This document shows, one piece after another, positions 44,524 through 56,221 of a DNA stretch of 64,000 nt. Under the pieces are notes generated by a model. That model did no database searches. It was not told where the DNA came from and was given only the letters and a program-made list of their open reading frames with translations. The position numbers and the translations under genes were made by a program. The stretch covers positions 44,288,768 to 44,352,767 of the forward strand of contig CM069449.1 in the NCBI GenBank assembly GCA_035610835.1, written 5' to 3'. The stretch comes from Ophiura sarsii (Eukaryota; Echinodermata; Ophiuroidea; Amphilepidida; Ophiuridae). The first letter of the stretch is position 1, and each line of letters starts with the position of its first letter.

Positions 44524-44605
44524 TGGTTTCGAAACTTTTGGGACACCCTGTACTCACTATTATACGCACAGGCTGTCCCAAAATGATTACTACTATACCC
44601 ATCGA
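44524..44605. mobile_element. Abutting mariner-like ends
   Basis: TTTTGGGACACCCTGTA is followed about 20 bp later by ACAGGCTGTCCCAAAATGA. These are typical mariner terminal motifs, facing outward and inward. No transposase body is present. Confidence 0.4.
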
Positions 44606-45661
44606 TGCCCAAAGTTCATTCATTTTTCGTATGAAAATCAATGAATTATCAGTTGTTTTTTCTTCATCCTTGACATATAAACCTTCCATTAGTATTTTGA
44701 TTTTAGCTCATCATGAATACATTGTAACATTGCGCATGGACTTATCAAACTGAAAATACACTTTTGTGCAGAAGACATGGCAGTTTTACCCTTTTGACAA
44801 AATGTAATTTGTTTTCATCATAAAGTAAAAGAAGTTTGTCACGCTTGACTGACCCCAAGTTTCATATCTAGGCCTATTTGACATGTGACATTCCTGAAAA
44901 ATTATTCCTGAAAATTAGCTATTTACAAAAACCCTAAAAACGTTCCTGAAACCATCTTGTTAAACTTGAATAATTAAACATTGAACATAATTCGCGCGAA
45001 GCGAGCACAAATTGGCAATGTTATACAAGCATGAATAATTAAACCTTGAAACCAAGCTCGCACAGATTGGCAATTTTAACACAAAAAAGTCCAGAAAAAC
45101 ATTCCTGAAGCCATCTTGTTTAAGCTTGAATAATAAAACAATGAAACTAATTCGCTCGAAGCGCGCAAAATTGTCTAGTTTTCTAACTAAAATGGTCCGG
45201 AAAACGTTCCTGAAACATGTTGTTACTAAGCTTGAATAATAATCATTGAACAAAAATTCGCGGGAAGCGCGCAAAAAATGGCTATACACTGGTTTTCTAA
45301 CTAAAATGGTCCAGACAACGCTCCTGAAACTATGTTGTTTATAAGCTTGAATAATTAAAACGTCTAGTTTTTTTCCATTAAAATGGTCCAGAAAACGTTC
45401 CTAAAACCATGTTGTTAAGCTTGAATAATAAACATTGAACGCGCGAAGCGTGCAAAAACTTCTAGTTTTTTCATTAAAATGGTCCAGACAACGTTCCTAA
45501 AAAACAATATTGTTAAGCTTGAATAATTAAACAATGAAACTAATTCACGCGAAGCGTGCAAAAACGTCTTGTTTTTATCTTAAAACTGGTCCAGACAACG
45601 TTCCTGAAACTACGTTGTTAAGCTTAAATAATTAAACATTGAACAAAGCGCCCCATTTTTA

Positions 45662-45841
45662 GGGGGGGGGGGGGCGTCACGACACGATCAGAAGTATAGC
45701 AAAGCATATTATGTCCAAATAGAAAACATCGAGATCTATCCAGAAAATAAGTTTTTCAAGCAAGAAAACATTGTATAAAACGGTATTGGACCAAAGACAT
45801 CAAAAAGTTCATTTTGCACTGTTTTCATGAGAGTTAACCAT
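45662..45841. mobile_element. Solo end of the 2.9-kb GGTTAACTC transposon
   Basis: About 180 bp matches, in inversion, the left end of the element at 48685-51559, finishing ...GTTTTCATGAGAGTTAACC. It starts abruptly after a G tract. Confidence 0.75.
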
Positions 45842-46135
45842 ATGTTACTGGTTAATGATTCTACTACTCTGGAAGGAGAATCTTATTTCTTTCTCATCAA
45901 TAGTCCAATATCGTTGTCTATGCTGCTAATGTGCTAACATGTCAGATTTTATACAGCGTTATCTTAGAATAAATTATAAAGTTATAATTCATGGGGTGGT
46001 GTATAATAATATATGAAATTTCATTATTTCTTTTTTCAATTCATAATTATTATTATGAATTAATGAAGATAGTGGTATGCATAAGTATGTAAAAGTGAAT
46101 TACAAAACAAGTGCTAAAGCATTCTACATTAGTAA

Positions 46136-46280
46136 CGCCCGGTCGCGATTTTTTTTTCGTACATGATTTGAGTGAAATTCACTTTATTCCGTTTTTAATA
46201 CGGAATAAAATGATTTGTTTACACAAATCAACTGATTTTACTCAACTCATGTACGAAAAAAATAATTGCCGTCCGGTCTG
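46136..46280. mobile_element. Small foldback, CCGGTCGCGATTTTTTT ends
   Basis: TTTTTTTCGTACATGATTTGAGT is inverted, with few changes, as ACTCAACTCATGTACGAAAAAA; the outer GCCCGGTC / GTCCGGTC is partly direct. Confidence 0.5.
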
Positions 46281-47500
46281 ATAAGGTTTTAAAGCCAAAA
46301 TATTTACGGTGGCTTTGTTTTTGAGCGCTAAAGATGCAACGCGCGAAAATCATAGAACACACGTCTGTGCTACTCCTATAGCGTCTTTTGCTCCTATAGC
46401 GTCCACACACCCCCACCTATCATGTTGAGGATCACTTCGTTCTGTGTAAGTGAGTTTATAGGCTACTGTCTCAAGTCTGGTGTTATGTCCCAACGTGGTT
46501 CATTTCATCCATCCAGAGGAAAAGGGCTCAAAGGCATGCCTTGGTGTAAAGTACAATACTATCCCAATATATCGCAAGTCACTCCAAAAATGAAGGGGAA
46601 GTGCAGCAAAGTTTAAAAAGTAGGATAAATCAGCACCATATAAAATAAATAAATAAACAAACAAACAAACAAAGAAATAAGAAGAAAGAAAGAAGGTGAG
46701 AAAGAAGGGGAGAGAGATATATATCTTCCTAGGCAAGCCCACTGGCCACATGAGTTAGAGAATAAAGGTATTGTTTTTAGACCGTACCCGTGTTATATTG
46801 TCTGACATAAATGCGGACGATAGTATTATTTTAAGTAGAACAACGACGCCGCAGAAACCCGCACGTGGAAATAATCTTGACTAGAGTAAATTAAACATGA
46901 CTTTCTCAGCGTGATGCGTCGGCAGGAACTAGTCAGTGTTAGCGGAGCCAGTTATCGAAATCGGTTTTCGACACGGCCGACGGTGTTGCTAGTTCCAGTC
47001 AATCGTGGCCTAAATGAAAGGAATTGAAATATCCAGAATAGATAGTAATACGGCGTCACAACAGAATAATGAAATATTGAACATAATTATGCGCGAAGCG
47101 CGCAAATATTTGCAGTTTTTCTAACTAAAATGGTCCAGAAAAGTTCTTGAAGCCATCTTGTTATGCTTGAATAGTTAAATATTGAATGTCGAGTTTTTTA
47201 AATAAAATGGTCCAGAAAACTTTCCTGAAGCCATCTTGTTATGCTTGAATAATAAAACATTGAAACTAATATGTTTGAAGCGTGCAAAAAATCCCGTTTT
47301 TTCATCTAAAATGTTCCTGAAGCCATCTTGTTATGCTTAAATAATTAACATTAAAACCAATACGCGCAAAAATCTCCATTTTATTAAACTACAAATGGTT
47401 CAGAAAACGTTGCTGAAACCATATTGTTATGCTTGAATAATTAACATTGAAACTAATACGCGCGAAGCGCGCAAATAAAAAATCATTTTTTTAAACAAAT

Positions 47501-48290
47501 ATTGGACTGACGCTATATTTTTTCAAACATCTTAAAATCTTAGTGATTTTTGCAAGATTTTGCTAGCTTAAACATCACTGTGTGGCAGTACTGCTGTGTG
47601 GTCCATAATATCAATATCATATCATAATCGACCATTTTAACGGATTTGTGTTGTCATTTGAAAATGGTTTTCAAGGGGAAAGGGTTCATATAGGAGCATG
47701 TACGAATTACTGCCCCCCCCCCCTCCCCCCACCCATCACACCCCCCCCCCCCACCCCCCACTCAGAGGTGAGAAATACTTGACTTTGGTATATCAAATTG
47801 GTGTGTAATACCCGTTTTATACCAGTTATACCCTTCCCTTCCCTCCAGGCTCCAGCTCTTGAACTTATTATTGGATTGACACTGTATATGTTTTCAAAAA
47901 TCTTAGGGAATGCATGGGGGGGGGGGGGGGGGGGGCGGGTGAATTTTGCTATCTTAAACATTACTGTTTGGTCCAATATTAATATCATGATTGAACATTT
48001 AACAAATTGTGTTGTCTTTTTTCGGAAAATTGTTTTCTAAGGGAAAGGGTCCATATAGGAGCATGCACGAATTATTAACACCCCCCCCCCCCCCCCCCCC
48101 ATACACACCGTCCTCACTGTCAGAGGTGAGAAATACATGACTTTGGTCATATTAAATGTAAGGGGTGTGTGTTCATCTCTAATTTATTATTGGACTGACA
48201 ATGTATATTTTTTTCAAAAATCTTAACATCTTAGGGGTCCCTCAAAAAAGGGGGGGTGCTGCAGCACCCCCCCCCCCCCCCCCTTCCCAG
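47501..48290. repeat. ~350-bp tandem repeat, 2.3 units, with C/G tracts
   Basis: Units start at 47501, 47870 and 48189 with TATTGGACTGAC...TTTTTCAAA.ATCTTA. Each carries AAACATTACTGT.TGGTCC, GGGAAAGGGTYCATATAGGAGCATG and a C-run before CTCAGAGGTGAGAAATAC. Runs of up to ~20 C or G vary between units. Confidence 0.8.
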
Positions 48291-49072
48291 GGGCTTGTAA
48301 AGTATCCGTGATCTGGAAGTTGGTCTAATTATCTTGTAATGACTCCGAATGATTTATTGGCATTTCCTACCAATGAAATAAATTAGGCCACTGATAACAA
48401 CAAGCGATGATTGGGATCAAACATTAGTTAAAGGCACATTAAGTGGTGTTGAAAATTTTAAATGTTTAAAAATTTACTTCATAATTCAAGATGAACATTA
48501 AAATGGCCATTACTGTTGTTTCTACTAGCAAAAACACAGCAACACTTGATTAAAACAATATCATCGCTATTTATTGAAAAACGCCCTCTATGCAAATATG
48601 GTTCGCGTTATGTATCACGCGTATTGCAGGGGGATACTGTCTTGTACATAGAGGGCTGATTTTTCTTAATCCTTATAGGTGTAAGGTTAACTCTCATGAA
48701 AACAGTGCAAAATGAACTTTATGATGTCTTTGGTCCAATACCGTTTTATACAATGTTTTCTTGCTTGAAAAACTTATTTTCTGGATAGATCTCGATGTTT
48801 TCTATTTGGACATATATACTTTGCTATACTTCTGATCGTGTTTTCACTAAAAAAACGCGCTCATATACCCCAAAATTAACGAAATTTCCATGTCCGCGGC
48901 ATAAAAGTAAATGTTGCCTTTATTAATTACAATACGAAAAGTACAACACTTTCTACAAAACGTGTCCTAATTTGTAGGGAACATATAGCGATATTCCATG
49001 GTTAGGAAAAAAATGCACATTTTTTACGATGTTAACCTGTTTCAATTTAATATATTCTGTCCGAGATATGAT

Positions 49073-51350
49073 GTTTATTACGTTACCTGCGATATATAGA
49101 ATATCAAAGTTGTTCAAAATTGCCATTTAAAACATTTAAATGTACATATTCTGAATCTAAAAGAACATTGGTATTTGAAAAGAAAAAAAATTCAAAATTC
49201 GTTAGCAGCATGTCTGACCTTGAGAATAAATCAAAATGCTGCAAGCATGCGACCTTGTTAAGGATGTTTATTACGTTATCAGATTTCTCCCGAACTATGT
49301 ATCAAAACACACTTTTTTGTTAAAACCTATTTGNNNNNNNNNNNNNNNNNNNNNNNNNNNNNNNNNNNNNNNNNNNNNNNNNNNNNNNNNNNNNNNNNNN
49401 NNNNNNNNNNNNNNNNNNNNNNNNNNNNNNNNNAAAAAAATTCAAAATTCGTTAGCAGCATGTCTGACCTTGAGAATAAATCAAAATGCTGCAAAGCATG
49501 CGACCTTGTTAAGGATGTTTATTACGTTATTCAGATTTCTCCCGAACTATGTATCAAAACACACTTTTTTGTTAAAAACCTATTTGATACATACACATAG
49601 ACTCTGTGTTTACTTGGAGCACTCGCTAGCTCTTTCCAGATCGTCTACATGGTACTATGTGTACGAAAAACGTTTACTACGTTATCGTTTATTACGTTAT
49701 CGAATAAATCGATAAAGAGACAGCCACACTCTACGACTGTATTAAGCAAAGACATGTGGCAGGCCCTTTTCGCAGGCATACATTGGGAATACTTGTTGAA
49801 AATACAGTGCGAAAAAAACACGACGAATGGTAAGAATTCATTATTTTGTTCTTGTGAGTAATATGAAAATTAAGCTGAATGAAAGTTGAAGTCATATAGA
49901 TCTCTTAAGAACATTGCAAATGGACCTATGATATCGAAATGGGGTTTATAATGTGAAGAAATGCAGTAGGTATCGCTAACGTGTACATTGATTGCGTTGT
50001 ATATATGTTATAAGCTAGCATTAGGCACTGTTGCTGTCGCCAATAACGTAATAAACAGGATAACGTAACCAACCTCATTGTCTATTCTCATGTTAATGTT
50101 GGCATCAATTCAGTAACTTTCATGATTGATGTACTTGAGTACCATACATTGTATCCAATGTTATAATTTTAATATGTGGACTATTCTATGTGAGGACTGA
50201 AACCACCTTATAATGGACAACGTAATAAACTTTTCATCATTTGATAAATATAATTGCACCCTGTTCATAGTGATTCAACATTTATTATGTGTTTATGAAT
50301 GTTAACTTAGTGTACATACATATTGTCTCACATACTGACACAATCTCATTTGTTTGCATGCTTCAATGATGCATAGTTCTATGGCTATTGGATAACGTAA
50401 TAAACCAATTCGTATAATTGTGTGAATAAATACGGTATACCCTAGCTGAAACAGCTGCAATATATGTCATCAACTTTATTTTGTTTTTGTTATCATTATT
50501 ATACAGAAATATGTGCCACACAGTGCAAAAAACCAATGGCGATACCGGCAGAACCAAATGCAATAGTGGAGACAAAAAGGTCATCAGAGTACAATCTTAT
50601 TAACAATTCTATTACCATCGTTTTAAATAAAACAAATTAATATCTTACTAATTTTAAGAGATAAAAGGCTATTCAATATTTAGTGCTATTAAAATTTACA
50701 TAAAGGTAATAATGCCATGGTCTAACAACATATCTGTAAAGTGCCATGTTACATCTGTCAATTTAGTGACCATGTTTATTACGTTATTCACCATATTTAC
50801 CCTACATCAAAAGAGCAAGTCGACAATAATTATATATAACTGTCTTTAAGAGGACTTTGGGCAACCTAACTTACTAAAATACCATTTACAAGATGTGTCT
50901 GTGTACAAAATAAACTGACTTGGTCGATGTTGAATATATTTGTTTACATGTGTTTGTATATATATGTTTATTACGTTACCCACCCCATAAAGTCCGAATA
51001 CCAATGCCAGCGTTTTTGGTAAAGCATAATATTTATTGTTTCTGAGCTAACTTTTAAAAACACATTATAACGCTTGGAAAAAGATACGATTAAAGATATA
51101 TTTTATATTTTGCACAAAGATATTCATTTTGGAAAACCGTGCATTTTTTTAGTTTTAAAGCTGAGGTTCAAACAGTGATGTGAAGACCAAAAACGATTCA
51201 TAATACTTGCAATTTACAAAATTACATTGCATTTTGTTCGCTGTAATTGGTAGAAGTATGCTTTCGTAACTATAATTTTGTGTTTTTGGCATCACAGTTT
51301 GTAAACTCGTTCTGTTTTAGAGCTGATAGGAAGTATATAACGTAATAAAC
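49073..51350. repeat. Dispersed 12-mer array TTTATTACGTTA
   Basis: Plus-strand copies lie near 49075, 49267, 49516, 49688, 50775 and 50969. Reverse copies (TAACGTAATAAA) lie near 50044, 50393 and 51338, with one-base variants at 49672 and 50221. Spacing is irregular (30-380 bp). Flanks differ, so these are short motifs rather than long repeats, except for the pair around the gap. Confidence 0.85.
49187..49585. repeat. ~150-bp direct repeat flanking an assembly gap
   Basis: 49187-49333 and 49434-49585 are the same sequence with three single-base indels, on either side of 100 Ns (49334-49433). The Ns inflate apparent ORFs here. Confidence 0.9.
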
Positions 51351-51904
51351 ATGGAACAAAATCTGCAAACAAGTGATATTATAATATAAATTCAAAGTTA
51401 TATTGTACAAAAAAGGCAATGAGTGTTGTTCACAAAATTTTTAATCTAGTATCCAGTACATGTCTACTATTAAAAAATAGTGTAATAAATAAAATTGGAG
51501 ACAATTTTTTTTCTTCAACTTCTGAAATCTCATTTGCACTATTTTCATGAGAGTTGACCGTAAGTTCATACATGTAATACAATTATAAAAATATACTAAT
51601 CCAGTTTTTATCATAATTGAGGGCGCATCCTCCAACACATCTCTTAGTGCCCCTTTAATAATCATAGGCCTATAGTATTAATGAAATCAAAATACAGAAT
51701 TTAATATTAAATCCTTATTCCAAACATAGCTATCAGCAGCAGTTCTGCATGACTCCAAGCATGACCTTGCATAGTGCTCTGGCGCGCGCGCGCGCGTGAG
51801 GTGTTGACAGTTCAGCCCCACAATTGTTGATAAATGTGATGGTCCATATATGGAGTGTTACATCATGTGTGTATGATGTCATGTCGGTGACTGGCTCTTA
51901 TGCA

Positions 51905-51950
51905 CAGTGGGGGGGGGGGGGGGCGGGGGGGGGGGGGGGTGGGGGGGTTT
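51905..51950. repeat. G-tract
   Basis: About 35 G in a 42-base stretch, preceded at 51780-51795 by a short (GC)n. Probably the subterminal tract of a decayed element. Confidence 0.7.
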
Positions 51951-52355
51951 AGTGCCAAAACTGTAGGACTACTCCACGGGTTCGGTTCTCGGGTTGGTCG
52001 GTTCTCGGATGGGGAGCAATTTTTCTAGGATTATAGATAGAGTAGTCCTAAAGGTAGGACTAGTATTATAATGGGTCTCGAACCACACCAGATATTATTA
52101 CTATGTGGAGGGCGTTAAAACGTCTTGCTGAACATTTTTAGTGTGAATGTTTCAATATATAAGCTTAAAACTTCAAGGTGGCTTCAGACAAGTCTTCTGA
52201 ACCATTTTAGTTTAGAAACTGAAATTGTTGCGTTTTTCTACAGGTTTCAACAATATATTGGGTCTCGAACCACCCAAATCTGTTTGCTTCAGAATGCTGA
52301 ATCTTTGCCTTGATAAATGGGGAACCTGTTTTTCAACATAACAATTTCAACCATC

Positions 52356-52542
52356 TATAGGGCGATTGCACGGAAGGTCATTAGTTCAAACTGTCCTCCA
52401 GAACAACTCATGCATGTATGGAGTACATGCTAATCACTTGGATCAATATCAGTAAACAGGTGATTGGTATTGTACTACATGCATGCATGAGTTGTTCTGG
52501 AGGACAGTTTGAACTAATGACCCTTCGTGCAATCGCCCTATA
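52356..52542. mobile_element. 187-bp foldback, TATAGGGCGATTGCACG ends
   Basis: About 60-bp inverted ends TATAGGGCGATTGCACGGAA...CAACTCATGCATG around a 60-bp centre. Confidence 0.85.
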
Positions 52543-53930
52543 CTTAAATCAAGAAAATATCTGTATGCACAACTTCTTTCTTACATAACAAAACAGCCCC
52601 TGTGTTCACGAACGAAAAAGTCACGCGTTATGAACTCGCCTCTCAATAGGGTGGTGCCGTTACATTTTTTAGCTTCATGCTGTAATTTTCCTCTAATATT
52701 TTTAAACCACAAAAGCTATCTCAACAAATTTGGTATCATTTTAAAGCCCTAATAACAAGCTATCTGCCTGCCAAATGGCATTGGTATAGCTAATACAGAA
52801 AGGGAGATACAGCTGTTTGATGTTTGGGGACTAGGGGTGGTGCTGGAAGGGGTGCCGCTGGAAGGGGTGCCGCCTGTACAAAACTCAATGGGATAACCCC
52901 ATGCTTTGTTCTTTATACAATAACTAGTAATCCCCTAATGTTACAAACACAATTTTGGTCCCATTTCAACGGATATTTAGTAGTCTTTAAGTATGTGGTT
53001 CAACAGACTTGTCAACTATTATTAACAACTAATTAATTATGGATAAGACAATGATCATCAGCTTTCTTCCTATTCGCTACACAGTCAACATGAATAATCA
53101 GCCTCAATTTACCGGATTTATAAAAATGACTATAACAGAAAAAGTTTTCAACCTATGATAGCAAAAGTATACATTTTTGGAAAGCTTGTAACTAGAGGAA
53201 TTCAGAAATGCAGTTTATATCAAAGAAGGGTTCATCCTTAAACAAATATTTCTGAAAATTCTAAAAATATATGAAATAAAAATTGGAGATATTCACTAGC
53301 CGGTATAATTATCATACCGACGTAGTAACTTTGACAAATATATATCATCTAATGGGTAATTTCATGAGGAATTCAAATATGTAAAATAAATAATAATAGG
53401 GATAGGTATAAAAAATATATGGATCTCAAATAAAAAAATTAAAAACTCTGATATTTTCCGAACATTTCCGATCACACCATTTTAGTTCTTGGTCGTACTA
53501 TAATTTTAATAGCATATTTGGTTTCCTCATGCAATTTCCCTTCAGAAAATGTATACTTTTACTACCTCAGGGGGGATATACAAGCAAATATAAATGTGTA
53601 AAGTTAAAATCATGTCGCGAAAGCCAAAATCCGTGTGTAACGCGAAAGGAGGCGAGCTTATAACACATGACCAAAAAGGGGGAAATCACTTAGAAAATAA
53701 GTTGTCGGAGTCTGGTTTATACGTATTGAAATTGATTTTGAAGTAATTATGAATCGTATGACTCTGTGTCTCATCATGTAAAAATCCTTATTTTGCCCCT
53801 GAAAACCAAATTGCCGGGAAAATCGGGAAAGCAGCGGGAAATCGAGAAGGCAAACAAAGGGAGAAGAGGAGACAAAAAAGGGAAGCCATTTTCTTACTCG
53901 ACGGCCGACGGCAAAGTCAAAAAGTTGCAT
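52543..53930. other. Region without recognised genes
   Basis: Contains GAAGGGGTGCCGC(C/T) repeated at 52847-52873 and inverted AAAGTATACATTTTTGGAAAG (53167) / AAAATGTATACTTTT (53546), probably decayed MITE ends. No supported ORF. Confidence 0.4.
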
Positions 53931-54050
53931 GAAAAACCTGGCTACGCCACCGGGTCGAACTAGTGTTCACCGGGCAAAAATACCCTTTGCCCCCTCCCCC
54001 CCCCCCCCCCCCCCCCCCCCCCCCGACAAGTGACCCTGGCTACGCCACTA
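53930..54050. mobile_element. hAT-like end fragments with a C-tract
   Basis: CTGGCTACGCCAC appears at 53940 and CCTGGCTACGCCACTA at 54034, around a run of about 35 C. Remains of CAGTGGCGTA-type elements. Confidence 0.6.
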
Positions 54051-55457
54051 AATTGTTGATGTTAAATCAATATTAATATAATACAAATACATTTTATTTT
54101 GATTTACAATTATTAATCTACACTAGAAAGCCAATGCTTTTAAACAATATAAAAATATTACACTTTATACATGTACTTTATAAATACTACACAAGTGTCA
54201 ACAACATCACAAAAGTCAGACAGTTGTGAGTTAAGTTGTTACATTCCAAAAACAGGTGTTTATTCTATATCCTCATTCCCTTTTAGTGTACCTATTCAAA
54301 CTAGAAACAATAGCATCCATGGTCTACACATTCAAGCAAATTTAAAAGAGCCAAGGTAAAACAGGTGTTACACTGCGTCATCACTCACAAGTAGCTCAAG
54401 TCAAGTTTGAGGCACAATGTGAGACAATAGCGTAAACTAACTATAACAATACAAAACAGGTGCTATGTTGCACCGCTACTCATAAGTAGATAACATAGCA
54501 TTTAATTGACAAGTGGAGTTAACAGGTGCAGGGAATGGTGCATTTGAGACAGTGGCACATTGACAGGGGAGCTTACATTTCAACAATGTATTCTATTATC
54601 GATGAGTCCAACACCTGTGAACATGACTTGAAATTGCTACATGGTTGCTACATAGCAACAATTGAGCACAATTATTATAGAGGTCCCCTGTTTTCCATTG
54701 TTCACGTTACCTTGAGTTATAGTTGACAGTTTTGTGCGTGTCGGTCCATACACTTCATCAGAACATGATCAGAATGACCTCTTTTAACCCGTGGGTCGTA
54801 GGGGTGACTTAGAAAATGGGCCCGTTACAAATCTCTATTATTTATTTATATATTTTTATCAATTTAGGCTTTTGTTTGTATGTTTGCTTATTTGGGGTTT
54901 TTTGTGTGTGTTTTGTGTGTTAGCTGGGGTGTTTTGTTTGCTGGGGTGTAGGGGTACGGTGTTTGTGATTCAAGAAATATTCTGTAGTGCATACCCTACC
55001 ACTGCATGTCTTGAATAGGGACTTTTAAAGAACGACCCATACACTTACACAGTGAGGAATACAAATGGTAGGGTATTCTAAAGCTTACCCCAGAAATATA
55101 TTCAACTTTTAATTACAAATTAATGAGAGACAATTGAAATGACAAATTAAATGACTATTATCAATGAAATGACATATTATTTGTTTTCCATTTAATTGCC
55201 ATTTATTTTGTCATTCATATTAAATGACTAATTATTGATTAAACATTATTCTTTTAATTTGTCATTAAATTTGTCGTTCATTCATTTGTCATTGAAAATC
55301 AAATATGTATGAGTCGTGAACATATTTGCTATGTTGAAAATTAATTAAAAAACTACTAATTGGTCATTTATCATTAAAAAAATAATTGTTTAGCATTACA
55401 AAATAGTTCTTAACTGACGAACCTTCCATGGCAAATGTTTAATTTGTCAAATAAGAC
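54051..55457. other. Region without recognised genes
   Basis: 54340-54500 has two degenerate direct units with AAAACAGGTGYTA and CTCAYAAGTAG. 55110-55320 is a simple AT-rich repeat of AAATGAC/GTCATTT words. It could include 3' UTR of the downstream minus-strand gene, but nothing proves it. Confidence 0.4.
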
Positions 55458-55527
55458 CACATTTTTGACGAATTAATATTCTCTGTGCAATACACATTTT
55501 TGACGAATTAATATTCTCTGTGCAATA
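55458..55527. repeat. 35-bp tandem duplicate
   Basis: CACATTTTTGACGAATTAAT... twice in a row, period 35. Confidence 0.85.
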
Positions 55528-55953
55528 GACGATGATAATACTGAATGGGATTCCTAACATGTGACCAATTTATGAACTGCGATGCGTAATTTATGTTTAT
55601 AATGTAAGTTTTTGTGACTAGTATGATGTTTTGTTCTTTATAATTACGTAATTTCGGCTCGATAATTATTTTTCTAACACATAATGCTCAATGTTGTGCT
55701 TGCAGGACCCCTCCTTTAAGAGGGATACATGCACACTATAATAGGGTAAACATCTTTTTAATGTTGAAAATATAGCCTCATTCTTATGGACGTATATTAA
55801 TTCAGCAATTGCTCCTATGACAGTGGTCACATCAGTAGAGCATGCCATCAAGTTGATTGGCGGGATTTATGATCAGTTATTGAGAATAATCGGGATCCGG
55901 AATTCACTTTAATAACAGGCACCCTGCAGTCTGCTCTTCCAAAACTACTCCCG

Positions 55954-56221
55954 TTACTGCACACAGAAGATGCACATGCTCGTCGACATAGAACTAATAG
56001 TGCCGAAGTTTGAAGAATGAGTTGTGTTGGAAATTTCATCGATTGATTGTCTTCTTCCTGCAGCTGGCTGGTTCAATATCAAACTCGATACATCGATTGA
56101 TTGTCTACCTGGTGCTGGCCGGTCCAATATCAAACTCGATAAGTTCAGCAGTTTATTCAAACTGTTCCAACTATCAACCGGCGAATTCCTCCGCAGTATC
56201 ATCCTGTGATGGTTACCATTG
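55954..56221 (-). CDS. Possible continuation of the BTB-BACK gene in another frame
   Basis: A minus-strand frame shifted from the main exon encodes LSSLILDRPAPGRQSIDVSS LILNQPAAGRRQSIDEI, a clear internal duplication of an ~18-residue unit, and runs to a stop near 55954. It could be the true C-terminus after a frameshift, or a spliced segment. No clean donor/acceptor pair is obvious. Confidence 0.35.

Larger units (their letters stand above)
42980..47490. repeat. Fragmented satellite array, ~80-110-bp units
   Basis: About 17 degenerate units share CGTTCCTGAAGCCATCTTGTT, GCTTGAATAATAAAACATTG, TTCGCGCGAAGCGCGCAAA and AAAATGGTCCAGAAAA. Unit starts are near 43031, 43124, 43216/43587, 43688, 43795, 43852, 44939, 45099, 45205, 45318, 45395, 45490, 45598, 47137, 47220, 47309 and 47406. 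The array is interrupted at 43227-43586, 43925-44905 and 45655-47060. Confidence 0.82.
48685..51559. mobile_element. 2.9-kb TIR transposon of unknown superfamily with TTTATTACGTTA array
   Basis: Ends GGTTAACTCTCATGAAAACA and the inverse of GAGAGTTGACC, about 30 bp with few mismatches. They are flanked by GTAA (48681-48684, 51560-51563), a 4-bp duplication confirmed by other family C copies. No transposase-like ORF was recognised. Its distinctive content is ten or more copies of TTTATTACGTTA in both orientations between 49073 and 51350. It contains a 100-N assembly gap. Confidence 0.8.
48432..51654. mobile_element. MITE family C, copy 2, split by a 2.9-kb transposon
   Basis: Left AGGCACATTAAGTGGTGTTG at TTAA (48428-48431); right ...CTCTTAGTGCCCCT at TTAA (51655-51658). 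The inserted element occupies 48685-51559. Confidence 0.82.

Noticed and set aside
49236..49715. 159-aa ORF
   Set aside because: A third of it is translated Ns across the assembly gap, and its flanks are the duplicated sequence.
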